Assembly (NCBI GenBank): GCA_964563925.1
Contig: CAZLZD010000036.1
Span: 1-45,322 of the forward strand
Origin: JAUILA01 sp964563925
GTDB taxonomy: Bacteria > Bacteroidota > Bacteroidia > Cytophagales > Cyclobacteriaceae
Length of the DNA stretch: 45,322 bases
Direction: 5' to 3'
Shown one piece after another: positions 23,687 through 32,700 of this stretch (position 1 is its first letter; each line of letters begins with the position of its first letter). Under the pieces are notes generated by a model. That model worked only from the letters and a program-made list of their open reading frames with translations, was not told the DNA's origin and did no database searches. Position numbers and translations under genes: made by a program.

Positions 23687-24357
23687 TGGATTCCCGGCTG
23701 CTCGCGTATATGGGAGAATTTGTTACCGGGAGCCGAAAGGAGCTGATCGAGAAGGTGCTTACAAAGAGAACCAGGATGCTTACTGTGGTCCTGGAAGACA
23801 TTTACCAGCCGCAAAATGCCAGTGCTGTGATCCGCACCTGTGACTGTTTCGGGATTCAGGACCTGCATGTGATTGAAAATAATAATCAGTTTCACATAAA
23901 TCCTAACGTTGTTCACGGGGCATCCAAATGGGTTGACCTGTACCGGTATTCAGGGCACGGCGCAAATACGGAAGAATGTATCCGTTTATTACGTGAAAAA
24001 GGATATCGTATACTTGCCACCACACCTGACCCGTCTGCAATGCATGTATATGATTATTCGCTGGATCAACCTGCCGCTGTCCTGTTCGGCACCGAGAAGA
24101 CCGGGCTCACCAAAACAGCATTTTCAATGGCAGATCAGGCGGTGACCATCCCGATGTTTGGCTTCACAGAAAGCCTTAACCTGTCGGTATCGGCTTCTCT
24201 CGTGCTCAGCATTCTCCGGGAAAAACTGGAAGAATCCCCGTTGTCCTGGCAACTTACAGCAGAGGAAAAAGATGAAATCAGGCTGAAATGGTACAGACAT
24301 TCTGTGAGTCGTTCGGATATTTTGGAGCGTGAGTTTATGAAAAACCTCAGGGAATGA
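23686..24357 (+). CDS. trmH: tRNA 2'-O-methyltransferase of the TrmH (SpoU) family
   Basis: This 223-residue SPOUT methyltransferase has the usual TrmH length. The N-terminal MLTVVLEDIYQPQNASAVIR contains the conserved Asn and Arg of motif 1 (N44 and R50 region). Motif 2 is VLFGTEKTGLT (about 131-141). Motif 3 is FTESLNLSVSASLVLS (about 161-176) in the trefoil knot. TrmH methylates G18 of tRNA; this assignment is inferred from the C-terminal extension typical of TrmH. The ATG overlaps the parC stop by one base, so it is co-translated with parC. Confidence 0.9.
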   Translation: MDSRLLAYMGEFVTGSRKELIEKVLTKRTRMLTVVLEDIYQPQNASAVIRTCDCFGIQDLHVIENNNQFHINPNVVHGASKWVDLYRYSGHGANTEECIRLLREKGYRILATTPDPSAMHVYDYSLDQPAAVLFGTEKTGLTKTAFSMADQAVTIPMFGFTESLNLSVSASLVLSILREKLEESPLSWQLTAEEKDEIRLKWYRHSVSRSDILEREFMKNLRE

Positions 24358-24386
24358 ATAATATTGACTACTATAGCTGACTTTAT

Positions 24387-25022
24387 TTGAAAAGACTAGT
24401 AACGATAGCGGGGTGGTTGATGACGGCGGGTGTGGTCATGATTCTTTTTTGTAACATCTGGATCTACATCAGCACGAAGGAACGAGTGATGAGTGATACG
24501 GATAGTTTGCCGAATGCGAGGGTTGCCCTCGTCCTCGGTACGAGTCCGAATACCGTTACCGGCGGCACGAATCCTTATTTTGCAGCACGAATGAAAGCCG
24601 CGGCCGAGTTGTATAAGCAGGGTAAGGTGAGCCACATACTCGTAAGTGGTGACAATGGATCACCCTTTTACAATGAGCCCGAACGGATGAAGAAAGCGCT
24701 GATGAACAACCATGGGATACCGGCCGAATCCATCACACTGGATTATGCAGGCTTCAGAACGCTTGACTCGATTGTGCGGTGTAAGAAGGTATTCGGGCAA
24801 AATGAAGTGATCATCGTTACGCAATCTTTTCATTCTTATCGCGCTTTGTTCATATCGGACTATTACCACCTTAAGGCATGGGCCTATGTGGCCCCGGCCA
24901 CGTCGACCGGTAAAATAAAGGTTCTTTTCAGGGAATATCTTGCCCGGACCCTGGCCGTCTGGGATTTATACCTGATACACCGGGAACCAAAATTTTTAGG
25001 AAAAAAGGAAACCTTGTCCTGA
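24387..25022 (+). CDS. SanA/YdcF-like DUF218 protein
   Basis: The 211-residue protein has an N-terminal membrane anchor (about 8-28). A DUF218 domain follows: ALVLGTSPNTVTGGTNPYF, VSHILVSGDNG, and VTQSFHSYRALFI. DUF218 proteins such as SanA influence envelope barrier function in Escherichia coli, including vancomycin exclusion. Catalysis is not established. The start is TTG (24387), 29 bases after trmH, because the MKRL segment just before the anchor fits well and no closer ATG exists. It probably continues the parC-trmH transcript. Confidence 0.85.
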   Translation: MKRLVTIAGWLMTAGVVMILFCNIWIYISTKERVMSDTDSLPNARVALVLGTSPNTVTGGTNPYFAARMKAAAELYKQGKVSHILVSGDNGSPFYNEPERMKKALMNNHGIPAESITLDYAGFRTLDSIVRCKKVFGQNEVIIVTQSFHSYRALFISDYYHLKAWAYVAPATSTGKIKVLFREYLARTLAVWDLYLIHREPKFLGKKETLS

Positions 25023-25055
25023 TAAATTCAGTATAACTCTTTCGTTATCGAGGCT

Positions 25056-27566
25056 GTGAAGTCAATTTTTTTCAAATACCGCGCCCTGTTGCTGCTAGCC
25101 TTTATTTCGGGGCCATGTGCTGTCCATGCGCAATCGGTAACGATTACCGGAAAAGTCACCGATGCCAATACCGGGGACCCGATTCCTTTTGTAAACGTTT
25201 ATTTTCCGGGAACAAGCATAGGTACCACCACCTCTTTCGAAGGGTATTATGAGCTCCGGACTTCCGATCCGGGCGACTCTCTGTCCGCCTCCTACATCGG
25301 GTATGTAACACGAACGAAAGTGCTGCCGGCTGGTACCAGCGTGGTGCTTAACTTTCAGCTGGAGGAGAATGTCATCAGTCTTGACGAAGTTGTCTTCGTC
25401 GCCGGGGAAAATCCTGCCTACCCGATCATGAGACGGGTAATAGACCGGAAACAATATAACGACAAACGCAGGCTTGATGCCTATGAATACGAGACCTACA
25501 CCAAGATCGAAGTGGATGTGGATAATATCTCGGAGAATTTCAGGCAGAAGAAATTCATGCAGAAGATAACCAGGGTAATGGACAGTGTGGACCAGATCGC
25601 AGGAGAAGATGGCAAGCCAATTCTCCCCATGTTCATTTCAGAGTCCATTTCAAAATTTTATTTCCGGCAGACACCGCGTTCACAGCATGAGAAAATATTA
25701 AAAACACGGATCCAGGGCGTGGGTGTTGAAGACGGCACGCTGGTTTCCCAGTTCATAGGATCGTCCTTTCAGCAATACAACTTCTACGAGAACTGGTTGA
25801 ATATAGTAGGTAAGGAATTCGTTTCCCCCATTGCCGACGGATGGCGGCTTTATTATGACTACGACCTTGTAGACAGCGCCTACGTGGAAGGGGACTATTG
25901 CTACCGGCTTGATTTCTTTCCCCGAAGTGAACAGGACCTGGCTTTTGCCGGGAGTATGTGGATCACTCAGAAGGAGTACGCCGTCAAGCAGATTGATGCT
26001 ACCGTAGCCCGAACGGCCAACCTTAACTATATTGAAAAAATCAAAATACAACAGGAACTGGCACCTACCGATGCGGGCCCCTGGATTCCTGTAAAAAACA
26101 GGGTACTGCTGGATATCGGGGAAATTACCAAGGGGATGGCAGGACTGCTGGCTAAATTTTATACCTCCAACAAGGATGTGGTAGTCAACCAGCCAAAAGA
26201 CCTTAAGTTCTATGTTCGTCCGATAGAGGTATCGGAAGACTTTATGATCGGTTCAGATGATTCCTTCTGGAGCTCACGCCGGCATGAACCCCTTACACCG
26301 ACAGAAATGAGTGTCTATCAAATGATTGACACACTAAACAACATCCCGGTGGTGCGAACTTATACCGACATTCTGAAGGTAGTGGTAAACGGCTACAAGC
26401 GAATAGGAAAGTTTGACCTGGGGCCGTATCTCACCCTGTACTCCAATAACTCCGTGGAAGGCAACAGGCTGACGGTAGGGGGTCGCACCAATATCCACTT
26501 TAGCAATAAATGGATTCTTGGCGGCTATGTTGGCTACGGGTTCAAGGATACTGAATTCAAGTACCGTGCCTTTGCCGAATATATTTTTGACCGGTACCGG
26601 TGGACAACCTTCAGGCTGGAGCACACCAAAGACATTGACCAGGTCGGGCTTGAAGTGGAAAACCTGCTGAACAACATCGTTTTCCTCACTGCCACCCGCT
26701 TTGGCGACCTGAACCGACCGTATTACCATACCACTACCGCCTTTACGTTTCAGCGGGAAGTATTTAAAGGGATCACCCCGTCCATTTCTCTCCGGCACCG
26801 GCAATATGATCCGATTTTCGAGTTTGCCTATTACGAGGACAACGCCATATCAGAGGAGAACCTGAGAACTGATTTTCAGACCACCGAAGCAATTGCCCAG
26901 CTCCGCTTTGCCAAGGATGAGCTTCATATTCAGGACGAGAATCAACGGATCTCCCTGGGGACACAGAAATGGCCGGTATTCACGATCCGGTACGTTCGTG
27001 GAATCAACAGCTTCCTGGGCGGTGATTTCAGCTACAATAAGCTGGGTATCAATATTTCAAACGATATCAATATGGGGCTGCTCGGCACCAGCACTTTTTC
27101 CCTCACTGCGGAGAAGATCTTTGAGCCGGTCCCTTATCCTTTGCTGGCGAATCATATCGGAAATGAATCGTTGTTCTATACTTCCGCGGCTTATAACCTG
27201 ATGAACTATTCTGAGTTTGTCAGTGACGAATACCTCGCGTTTCGGTACAACCATCATTTTGAGGGTTTCCTGCTGAACCGCATCCCGCTTATGAAAAAAC
27301 TGAAGTGGCGATTGCTGGCCACAGCAAGCATTCTGTACGGAAGGTTGTCGGAAGAAAATCTTGAGTTACTGCCACCAGCCATGCCTGACGGCACCCCCAC
27401 ACTTCCCTTCGGTGCGCTGGAACGGGATCCGTATGTCGAACTGGGCTATGGGGTGGAGAATATCTTCAAAGTGTTGCGCGTTGATTTTTTCCACCGAATG
27501 ACCTACCTGGACAATCCTGACGTGGACAACTTCGGCGTTAAGATCAGCTTCCAGTTTATTCTGTAA
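25056..27566 (+). CDS. DUF5686 outer-membrane protein with carboxypeptidase-like regulatory domain
   Basis: The 836-residue protein has a signal peptide (1-25, ending in VHAQ). A CarboxypepD_reg-like beta-sandwich follows (about 28-115: ITGKVTDANTGDPIPFVNV, SIGTTTSFEGYYEL). The DUF5686 region runs from about 125 to the end. The second half has many short amphipathic strands and ends in VKISFQFIL with an aromatic/Leu C-terminus, so it is probably a beta-barrel in the outer membrane. These proteins are common in Bacteroidota and of unknown function. The start is GTG (25056). The gene follows the DUF218 gene by 33 bases and ends at a bidirectional terminator. Confidence 0.9.
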   Translation: MKSIFFKYRALLLLAFISGPCAVHAQSVTITGKVTDANTGDPIPFVNVYFPGTSIGTTTSFEGYYELRTSDPGDSLSASYIGYVTRTKVLPAGTSVVLNFQLEENVISLDEVVFVAGENPAYPIMRRVIDRKQYNDKRRLDAYEYETYTKIEVDVDNISENFRQKKFMQKITRVMDSVDQIAGEDGKPILPMFISESISKFYFRQTPRSQHEKILKTRIQGVGVEDGTLVSQFIGSSFQQYNFYENWLNIVGKEFVSPIADGWRLYYDYDLVDSAYVEGDYCYRLDFFPRSEQDLAFAGSMWITQKEYAVKQIDATVARTANLNYIEKIKIQQELAPTDAGPWIPVKNRVLLDIGEITKGMAGLLAKFYTSNKDVVVNQPKDLKFYVRPIEVSEDFMIGSDDSFWSSRRHEPLTPTEMSVYQMIDTLNNIPVVRTYTDILKVVVNGYKRIGKFDLGPYLTLYSNNSVEGNRLTVGGRTNIHFSNKWILGGYVGYGFKDTEFKYRAFAEYIFDRYRWTTFRLEHTKDIDQVGLEVENLLNNIVFLTATRFGDLNRPYYHTTTAFTFQREVFKGITPSISLRHRQYDPIFEFAYYEDNAISEENLRTDFQTTEAIAQLRFAKDELHIQDENQRISLGTQKWPVFTIRYVRGINSFLGGDFSYNKLGINISNDINMGLLGTSTFSLTAEKIFEPVPYPLLANHIGNESLFYTSAAYNLMNYSEFVSDEYLAFRYNHHFEGFLLNRIPLMKKLKWRLLATASILYGRLSEENLELLPPAMPDGTPTLPFGALERDPYVELGYGVENIFKVLRVDFFHRMTYLDNPDVDNFGVKISFQFIL

Positions 27567-27582
27567 CGCAGCAGACATAAAA

Positions 27583-27609
27583 AAACCCCGCCGTTTACCG
27601 GCAGGGTTT
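27583..27609. terminator. Bidirectional terminator between the DUF5686 and LamG genes
   Basis: The left arm 27583-27593 pairs with the right arm 27599-27609 with one C/A mismatch and a five-base loop. The stem is GC-rich at its core and flanked by A-tracts on the left and T's on the right, so it can work in both directions. It lies between convergent genes. Confidence 0.8.
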
Positions 27610-27628
27610 CATTAATTCATTGAATATC

Positions 27629-28450
27629 TTACAGCTTCGATTCACCGTCCTCATACAGTGCGGTGATCTCCTGTGTCGTCAGTACTTTATTGAATACCCA
27701 CAACGCGCTCATTGAACCCTTGAAATCCAGGTCAAAATAGCAATAGTTGGAACGGCCAATAAAATTACTGGTCCGGGCCTCATTCACGACCGGATGTCCG
27801 TCCGATTTACTTGCTGCAAGGGCTCCGTCCACATAAATGGCCATTTCACCCCCCGGTGATATGGTCGCAACATAAAAGTGGGTTGAACCGTTTACGATGG
27901 CATTGCTCGCCGTCAGCCGGCCGGTTGTGGTATTCAGCGGCCGATCGTCATCGATCCAGCTTGTCAGGGCAAGGTCATTGGTTTCGTCCAGCCTGGAAAA
28001 CGTAACATTCAGGGCTCCGTTGTCACCGATATTCTGTCCAATTCCGCTTTCCATGTCCTTACCCAGGTCAATGATCCGCTCAAATTTACGGTTCTCATTG
28101 AAATTGACCCATCCTGCAACCGAGAAACCTTCCCCCCAGATTGCTCCTGTATCTGGTGCGCCAATATAGCTTGAGCTTACACCGCAATCAGGAGTGGAGG
28201 CACTCTCATCAAAAGTATATCCTGTACCCAGTCCGGTCGAGAAGCTGGTTACTCCCACCAGGTTAAGTTCAGAAGGATCTGAAAAATCAATTACCGCGGA
28301 TTGCTTCAGTGCACTTACATCCACCACAGGAGTAGGGTCTCCTCCGTCGTCATCACTGCCACAGGAACTGATGAGCAGAAACATTCCCAATACCCCTCCT
28401 GTAAGGGCAAGATTGATTATTTTACGCGTGTTTTTCCAAGAGCTAAACAT
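27629..28450 (-). CDS. LamG-domain surface lipoprotein
   Basis: The 273-residue protein has a lipoprotein signal ending in LISSC (Cys30). Right after the Cys comes GSDDDGGD, which matches the acidic lipoprotein export signal used in Bacteroidota for display on the cell surface. A concanavalin-like LamG domain fills the rest (about 80-270), with WGEGFSVAGWVNF, MAIYVDGALAASK and the FNKVLTTQEITALYEDG ending typical of LamG-3. A carbohydrate or protein ligand is possible but unknown. It faces the DUF5686 gene across a terminator. Confidence 0.87.
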   Translation of the reverse strand: MFSSWKNTRKIINLALTGGVLGMFLLISSCGSDDDGGDPTPVVDVSALKQSAVIDFSDPSELNLVGVTSFSTGLGTGYTFDESASTPDCGVSSSYIGAPDTGAIWGEGFSVAGWVNFNENRKFERIIDLGKDMESGIGQNIGDNGALNVTFSRLDETNDLALTSWIDDDRPLNTTTGRLTASNAIVNGSTHFYVATISPGGEMAIYVDGALAASKSDGHPVVNEARTSNFIGRSNYCYFDLDFKGSMSALWVFNKVLTTQEITALYEDGESKL

Positions 28451-28608
28451 TGATGATATTTTTTATTGGTTTTTAATCGTTATATATACTTTTACACTAT
28501 GAAAACGTAACCCTGCAAAAAGGTAATAATCCACAGGTATGTTTCGTTTCCGGTTATAAAAGATTTACGTCCAAATTTATGCCAACTCCCTAATTACTAT
28601 AATGTATT

Positions 28609-29700
28609 TTGAAGAAAAAGGTTTTTAAATATTACTATTATGTGTTTATGTGCCTGTTTATCAGCTGTGTACAGGTATCCAATGACCCTATTGAAAACAC
28701 CAGGGTTGACGGGGAGAATTCAGCGCGTTATGTTCTGGCCAATGTCACCGGCAGATCCGCCGAAACGCACTACCTGAGGGCCCGTGCATTCCTTGAGCTG
28801 GGGGAGTTGGAGAATGCCCACCGGGAGCTGACAAATGAAGTCATGCAGCGAAGTGTGGATGCACGATACTCGTTTCTTCTCGGCAAGGTGAGTTACCTGC
28901 AGGGCAACTATACCCAGGCTCAAAAACATCTCAGGGACGCCCTGGAGCTGGGTTTTAACCAACCGGAGCTATTCCGTTTGCTGGCTAACACCTACATGCA
29001 GCTGGGCTTTAACAGCCGTGCCCTGGCCACGACGGAAAGGCTGCTCACCCTGGACCAGACCCCGGAAAATGAAAGCCTTAAGGGAACCGTATTGTTGTCC
29101 CTCGGAGACACCGCGCGTGCTGTGGAATATTTTACACAATCCATGGGCAAGGATTCATCATTGGTCACCAATTATCATGAACTACTAAATGTCTACCTGA
29201 CCCGTAAACAAACAGCTCCCGCCCGAATATTAATCGACCGGTATCTTTCCCGGTATCCCGCCGACCTGGAGATGCTTTCGCGAAAGGGTACATTGCTTAT
29301 GCAGCAGAACAACTATGCCCGTGCCAGGGTAGTGTTCGATACGCTCATGCAGCTTGAGCCCCGTAATCCGTTTTACCTCCAGCAACACAGCAAAGCCTAT
29401 TTCCTGGAGGGCCGGTACGATTCTGCATTGATCCAGGCCCGAAGAGCGCTGGTACTCGATGAAAACGATGTGGCCACCAGAGTGATCGTGGCGGAGTCGC
29501 TTGAGAACCAGCGATTATTTGACGAGGCAAGGGACGTGTATGCACGCTTGCTGGCTTCAGATTCCTCGATCGTGGCTGCCAGGGAAGGATATGACCGGAT
29601 CATCAGGCGGGAAAACTACTTGCGCTACCTGCGGCAGCAGGAGCAGAAAAAGCAGGAAATGCCGATGCCAGACCTCACCCCGATTACTCCCAATAATTAA
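28609..29700 (+). CDS. TPR-repeat lipoprotein upstream of thrS
   Basis: The 363-residue protein has a short lipoprotein signal with Cys20 (LFISC). About eight tetratricopeptide repeats follow (about 52-340), for example ARAFLELGELENAHREL and GKVSYLQGNYTQAQKHL. It ends with a Gln/Lys/Pro-rich tail. A role as an envelope scaffold is inferred. The start is TTG at 28609. The only nearby ATG (28648) would destroy the signal peptide. It precedes thrS with 96 bases between, and that gap has a separate -7-like box. Confidence 0.83.
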   Translation: MKKKVFKYYYYVFMCLFISCVQVSNDPIENTRVDGENSARYVLANVTGRSAETHYLRARAFLELGELENAHRELTNEVMQRSVDARYSFLLGKVSYLQGNYTQAQKHLRDALELGFNQPELFRLLANTYMQLGFNSRALATTERLLTLDQTPENESLKGTVLLSLGDTARAVEYFTQSMGKDSSLVTNYHELLNVYLTRKQTAPARILIDRYLSRYPADLEMLSRKGTLLMQQNNYARARVVFDTLMQLEPRNPFYLQQHSKAYFLEGRYDSALIQARRALVLDENDVATRVIVAESLENQRLFDEARDVYARLLASDSSIVAAREGYDRIIRRENYLRYLRQQEQKKQEMPMPDLTPITPNN

Positions 29701-29753
29701 GTACCCGAGGCTAAAACAACCGGCCTGCATTCTACTATTTTCCATTAATTATG

Positions 29754-29761
29754 CATCTTTG
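29754..29761 (+). promoter_or_regulatory. Possible -7 box CATCTTTG of thrS
   Basis: CATCTTTG is one base off TAnnTTTG, followed by CCC as at other starts in this window. It lies 35 bases before the thrS ATG. No -33 element is evident. Confidence 0.3.
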
Positions 29762-29796
29762 CCCTGTAGTAAAATTTTAAGGAAATCAATTCTTTT

Positions 29797-31740
29797 ATGA
29801 TCAATATCACCCTACCGGATGGCTCCGTCAGGCAATATGACAAACCAGTCACCGGGCATGAGATCGCCCTGGATATCAGTGAAGGTCTCGCCAGGAATGT
29901 ACTGGCTGTAGAGGTCAATGGCCAGATATGGGACTCCTTCAGGCCAATCCCAGCTGATGCGACAGTGAAATTATTAACCTGGAACGATGAGGGTGGTAAA
30001 ACTACGTTCTGGCATTCTTCGGCCCACCTGCTCGCAGAGGCGCTTGAGTCACTTTATCCGGGTGTAAAATTCGGGATCGGTCCTCCGATAGAAAATGGCT
30101 TCTATTATGACATAGACCTGGGTGACCGGGAATTTGGTGAAGATGACCTGGCCGCGGTGGAGAAGAAAATGATCGAGCTGGCCCGCGAAAAAAACGAATT
30201 CTCCAGGAAAGAGATCTCCAAAAACGATGCGCTGGCGTATTACCAGCAAAAGGGGGATGAATATAAAATCGAACTGATCAATGATCTTGAAGACGGTACG
30301 ATCACCTTCTACAACCAGGGGAATTTCACAGACCTTTGCCGGGGTCCGCATATCCCGCACACCGGCTTTATTAAAGCGGTTAAGCTGCTGAATGTGGCAG
30401 GAGCCTACTGGCGCGGGGACGAAAAGAGGAAACAGCTGACACGCATTTACGGGATTACTTTCCCCAAGCAAAAAGAGCTCGGTGAATACCTGGAACGCCT
30501 TGAAGAAGCCAAAAAACGGGATCATCGGAAACTGGGCAAGGAACTCGAACTGTTCACGTTTTCCGAAAAGGTTGGAATGGGGTTGCCGCTATGGCTTCCA
30601 AAAGGCACGATTCTCAGGGAGCGCCTGGAGAATTTTATGCGGCGGGCCCAGGTAAGGGCCGGTTATGACCCCGTGGTTACTCCGCATATCGGTTCCAAGC
30701 AATTATATGTCACCTCCGGTCACTATGATAAATACGGAGAGGACAGCTTCCAGCCCATTCATACCCCGCATGAGGGAGAAGAGTTCCTGTTGAAGCCGAT
30801 GAACTGTCCGCATCACTGTGAGATTTACAACGCCAAACCGCGGTCCTACAAAGACCTGCCGGTGCGCCTGGCCGAATTCGGAACGGTGTACCGCTACGAA
30901 CAAAGCGGTGAATTGCATGGATTGACGCGTGTCAGGGGTTTTACCCAGGATGACGCCCATATATTCTGCCGTCCTGACCAGGTAAAGCAGGAATTCGTGA
31001 AGGTGATTGACCTGGTTCTTTACGTGTTCAAAGCACTCGGGTTTGAGGATTATACCGCCCAGGTATCGCTCAGGGATCCTGACAACAAGGAAAAATACAT
31101 TGGTGCCGATGAATTGTGGGACCGGGCCGAACAGGAAATCCAGGAGGCGGCCGATGAACGGGGGTTGCGTACAGTTTCCGTCAAGGGAGAGGCCGCTTTC
31201 TATGGGCCCAAACTCGATTTCATGGTCAAAGACGCACTCGGGAGAAGCTGGCAGCTGGGAACTATCCAGGTCGATTATACACTTCCGGAACGATTTGAAC
31301 TGGAATATACCGGATCAGACAATAAAAAACACCGCCCCGTGATGATCCACAGGGCCCCGTTTGGCTCCATGGAGCGGTTTGTGGCAGTGCTGATCGAACA
31401 TTGCGCAGGTAATTTCCCGCTGTGGCTGGCACCTGACCAGATAGCCGTATTGCCTATTTCCGAGAAATTCCATGATTATGCACAGGAGGTGTTTACGCAG
31501 CTCTCAGAAGAGGACGTACGTGGCTTTGTCGATAACCGGGATGAAAAGATCGGACGGAAAATCAGGGATGCCGAGGTTCAGAAGGTTCCCTTCATGCTCA
31601 TCGTCGGCGAAAAGGAAATGAACGAAGGCAAAGTCTCAGTCAGGCAGCATGGAAAAGGAGACCAGGGAAGTATGGGCCTTGATGATTTTGTGTCATTCTT
31701 CAATGAGGAAAGACACATAGGAAACGCTCCCCAGGGATAA
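29797..31740 (+). CDS. thrS: Threonyl-tRNA synthetase
   Basis: This 647-residue class II synthetase charges tRNA-Thr. It has the TGS domain (1-60, MINITLPDGSVRQYDKPVTG), the editing domain with HSSAH (HxxxH, about 72-76), and the catalytic core. The zinc site has MNCPHHC (about 338-344). Motif 2 is GELHGLTRVRGFTQDDAHIF, and motif 3 is HRAPFGSMERF. A C-terminal anticodon-binding domain follows (about 545-640). The length is normal. It is followed by infC, rpmI and rplT, the usual order, but a promoter after its stop gives infC its own transcript. Confidence 0.98.
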   Translation: MINITLPDGSVRQYDKPVTGHEIALDISEGLARNVLAVEVNGQIWDSFRPIPADATVKLLTWNDEGGKTTFWHSSAHLLAEALESLYPGVKFGIGPPIENGFYYDIDLGDREFGEDDLAAVEKKMIELAREKNEFSRKEISKNDALAYYQQKGDEYKIELINDLEDGTITFYNQGNFTDLCRGPHIPHTGFIKAVKLLNVAGAYWRGDEKRKQLTRIYGITFPKQKELGEYLERLEEAKKRDHRKLGKELELFTFSEKVGMGLPLWLPKGTILRERLENFMRRAQVRAGYDPVVTPHIGSKQLYVTSGHYDKYGEDSFQPIHTPHEGEEFLLKPMNCPHHCEIYNAKPRSYKDLPVRLAEFGTVYRYEQSGELHGLTRVRGFTQDDAHIFCRPDQVKQEFVKVIDLVLYVFKALGFEDYTAQVSLRDPDNKEKYIGADELWDRAEQEIQEAADERGLRTVSVKGEAAFYGPKLDFMVKDALGRSWQLGTIQVDYTLPERFELEYTGSDNKKHRPVMIHRAPFGSMERFVAVLIEHCAGNFPLWLAPDQIAVLPISEKFHDYAQEVFTQLSEEDVRGFVDNRDEKIGRKIRDAEVQKVPFMLIVGEKEMNEGKVSVRQHGKGDQGSMGLDDFVSFFNEERHIGNAPQG

Positions 31741-31762
31741 GATGCCTTAAAACAGCATATCA

Positions 31763-31794
31763 TTTGAAATATCAAAAATATATCACGATATTTG
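31763..31794 (+). promoter_or_regulatory. Promoter of infC-rpmI-rplT (TTTG-N20-GATATTTG)
   Basis: TTTG at 31763-31766 is followed after 20 bases by GATATTTG (31787-31794), one base off TAnnTTTG. It lies between the thrS stop and infC. The predicted leader before the AUU start is about 32 bases. Confidence 0.6.
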
Positions 31795-31818
31795 CAACTT
31801 GTTTTTCGAACTTAAATT

Positions 31819-31826
31819 AAGGAGGT
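31819..31826 (+). promoter_or_regulatory. Strong Shine-Dalgarno AAGGAGGT of infC
   Basis: AAGGAGGT lies four bases upstream of the AUU start codon at 31831. It is complementary to the 3' end of 16S rRNA along its full length. No other gene in the window has a comparable site. Confidence 0.85.
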
Positions 31827-31830
31827 AACA

Positions 31831-32394
31831 ATTAGTAAACAGCGGAATTACAGAAGGGGCTACCGGGGACGGGTTGAAGAGCCCTATCGGGTAAATGAAA
31901 GGATAAAGGCTCCCCAGGTGCGGGTCGTTGGAGATAATGTGAAAGTGGACATATATCCACTGGAGCAAGCCCTTAAAATGGCCAAAGAACAGAATCTTGA
32001 CCTGGTGGAAATATCGCCCAAAGCGGATCCGCCTGTTTGTAAGATTATTGATTACTCCAAGTTTAAGTACGAGCAAAAGAAAAAGCAGAAGGAGATTAAG
32101 GCTAACGCCCAGAAAACGGTAATCAAGGAGATCCGTTTCGGGCCTAACACCGAGGAGCATGATTTTAATTTTAAATTAAAGCATGCGATGAATTTCCTGG
32201 AGGACGGGGCCAAGGTAAAGGCATACGTGCATTTTGTAGGACGGACTATTGTATTCAAGGAACGCGGGGAAATTCTCCTTTTGAAATTCGCCCAGGCCCT
32301 TGAAGAGTATGGTAAAGTGGAGCAGATGCCTAAGCTGGAAGGAAAACGGATGACCATGTTCATTTCTCCAAAGCCCAAGACAAAGAAAAAGTAA
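31831..32394 (+). CDS. infC: Translation initiation factor IF-3, starting at AUU
   Basis: IF-3 prevents subunit joining and checks the start codon and initiator tRNA. The 187-residue protein has an N-terminal domain (RVNERIKAPQVRVV, about 20-33) and a C-terminal domain (VIKEIRFGPNTEEHDFNFKL, about 98-117) joined by a Lys-rich helix. The conserved N-terminus has no ATG, GTG or TTG before it: an in-frame TAA lies at 31813, and the first GTG (31918) is inside the conserved domain. The ATT at 31831 follows a perfect Shine-Dalgarno, so it is the start. AUU is the known autoregulatory start of infC in Escherichia coli. It leads the rpmI-rplT operon. Confidence 0.95.
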   Translation: MSKQRNYRRGYRGRVEEPYRVNERIKAPQVRVVGDNVKVDIYPLEQALKMAKEQNLDLVEISPKADPPVCKIIDYSKFKYEQKKKQKEIKANAQKTVIKEIRFGPNTEEHDFNFKLKHAMNFLEDGAKVKAYVHFVGRTIVFKERGEILLLKFAQALEEYGKVEQMPKLEGKRMTMFISPKPKTKKK

Positions 32395-32418
32395 AACAGA
32401 TCGGAAAACAGATATATT

Positions 32419-32613
32419 ATGCCAAAAGTAAAGACCAAAGCAGGAGCTAAGAAGCGTTTCAAGCTTACCGGGACCGGCAAAATTAAGCGCAAGCATGCGT
32501 TTAAAAGCCACATCCTGACCAAGAAAGAAACCAAGCAGAAGCGAAATCTTACAAAAATGACACTGGTTCACAAAGCTGATGAGCCGAATGTCAAGGCGAT
32601 GCTTAACCTTTAA
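32419..32613 (+). CDS. rpmI: 50S ribosomal protein L35
   Basis: This 64-residue basic protein is a component of the large ribosomal subunit. It opens with MPKVKTKAGAKKRFKLTGTG, which is typical of L35, and continues with KRKHAFKSHILTKK. It lies 24 bases after infC and 87 before rplT, in the standard infC-rpmI-rplT order. Confidence 0.97.
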   Translation: MPKVKTKAGAKKRFKLTGTGKIKRKHAFKSHILTKKETKQKRNLTKMTLVHKADEPNVKAMLNL

Positions 32614-32700
32614 GCAATCGCCCCAGGTTTATTTATGTTATACCAGGGTACGGGTTCAAGAATTCAGCAGAATCACCTGTAACCAAAAACGAAAAAGAAA

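Noticed and set aside
31918..32394. infC starting at the GTG at 31918
   Set aside because: This would remove the conserved N-terminal part of IF-3 and ignore the strong Shine-Dalgarno before ATT 31831.
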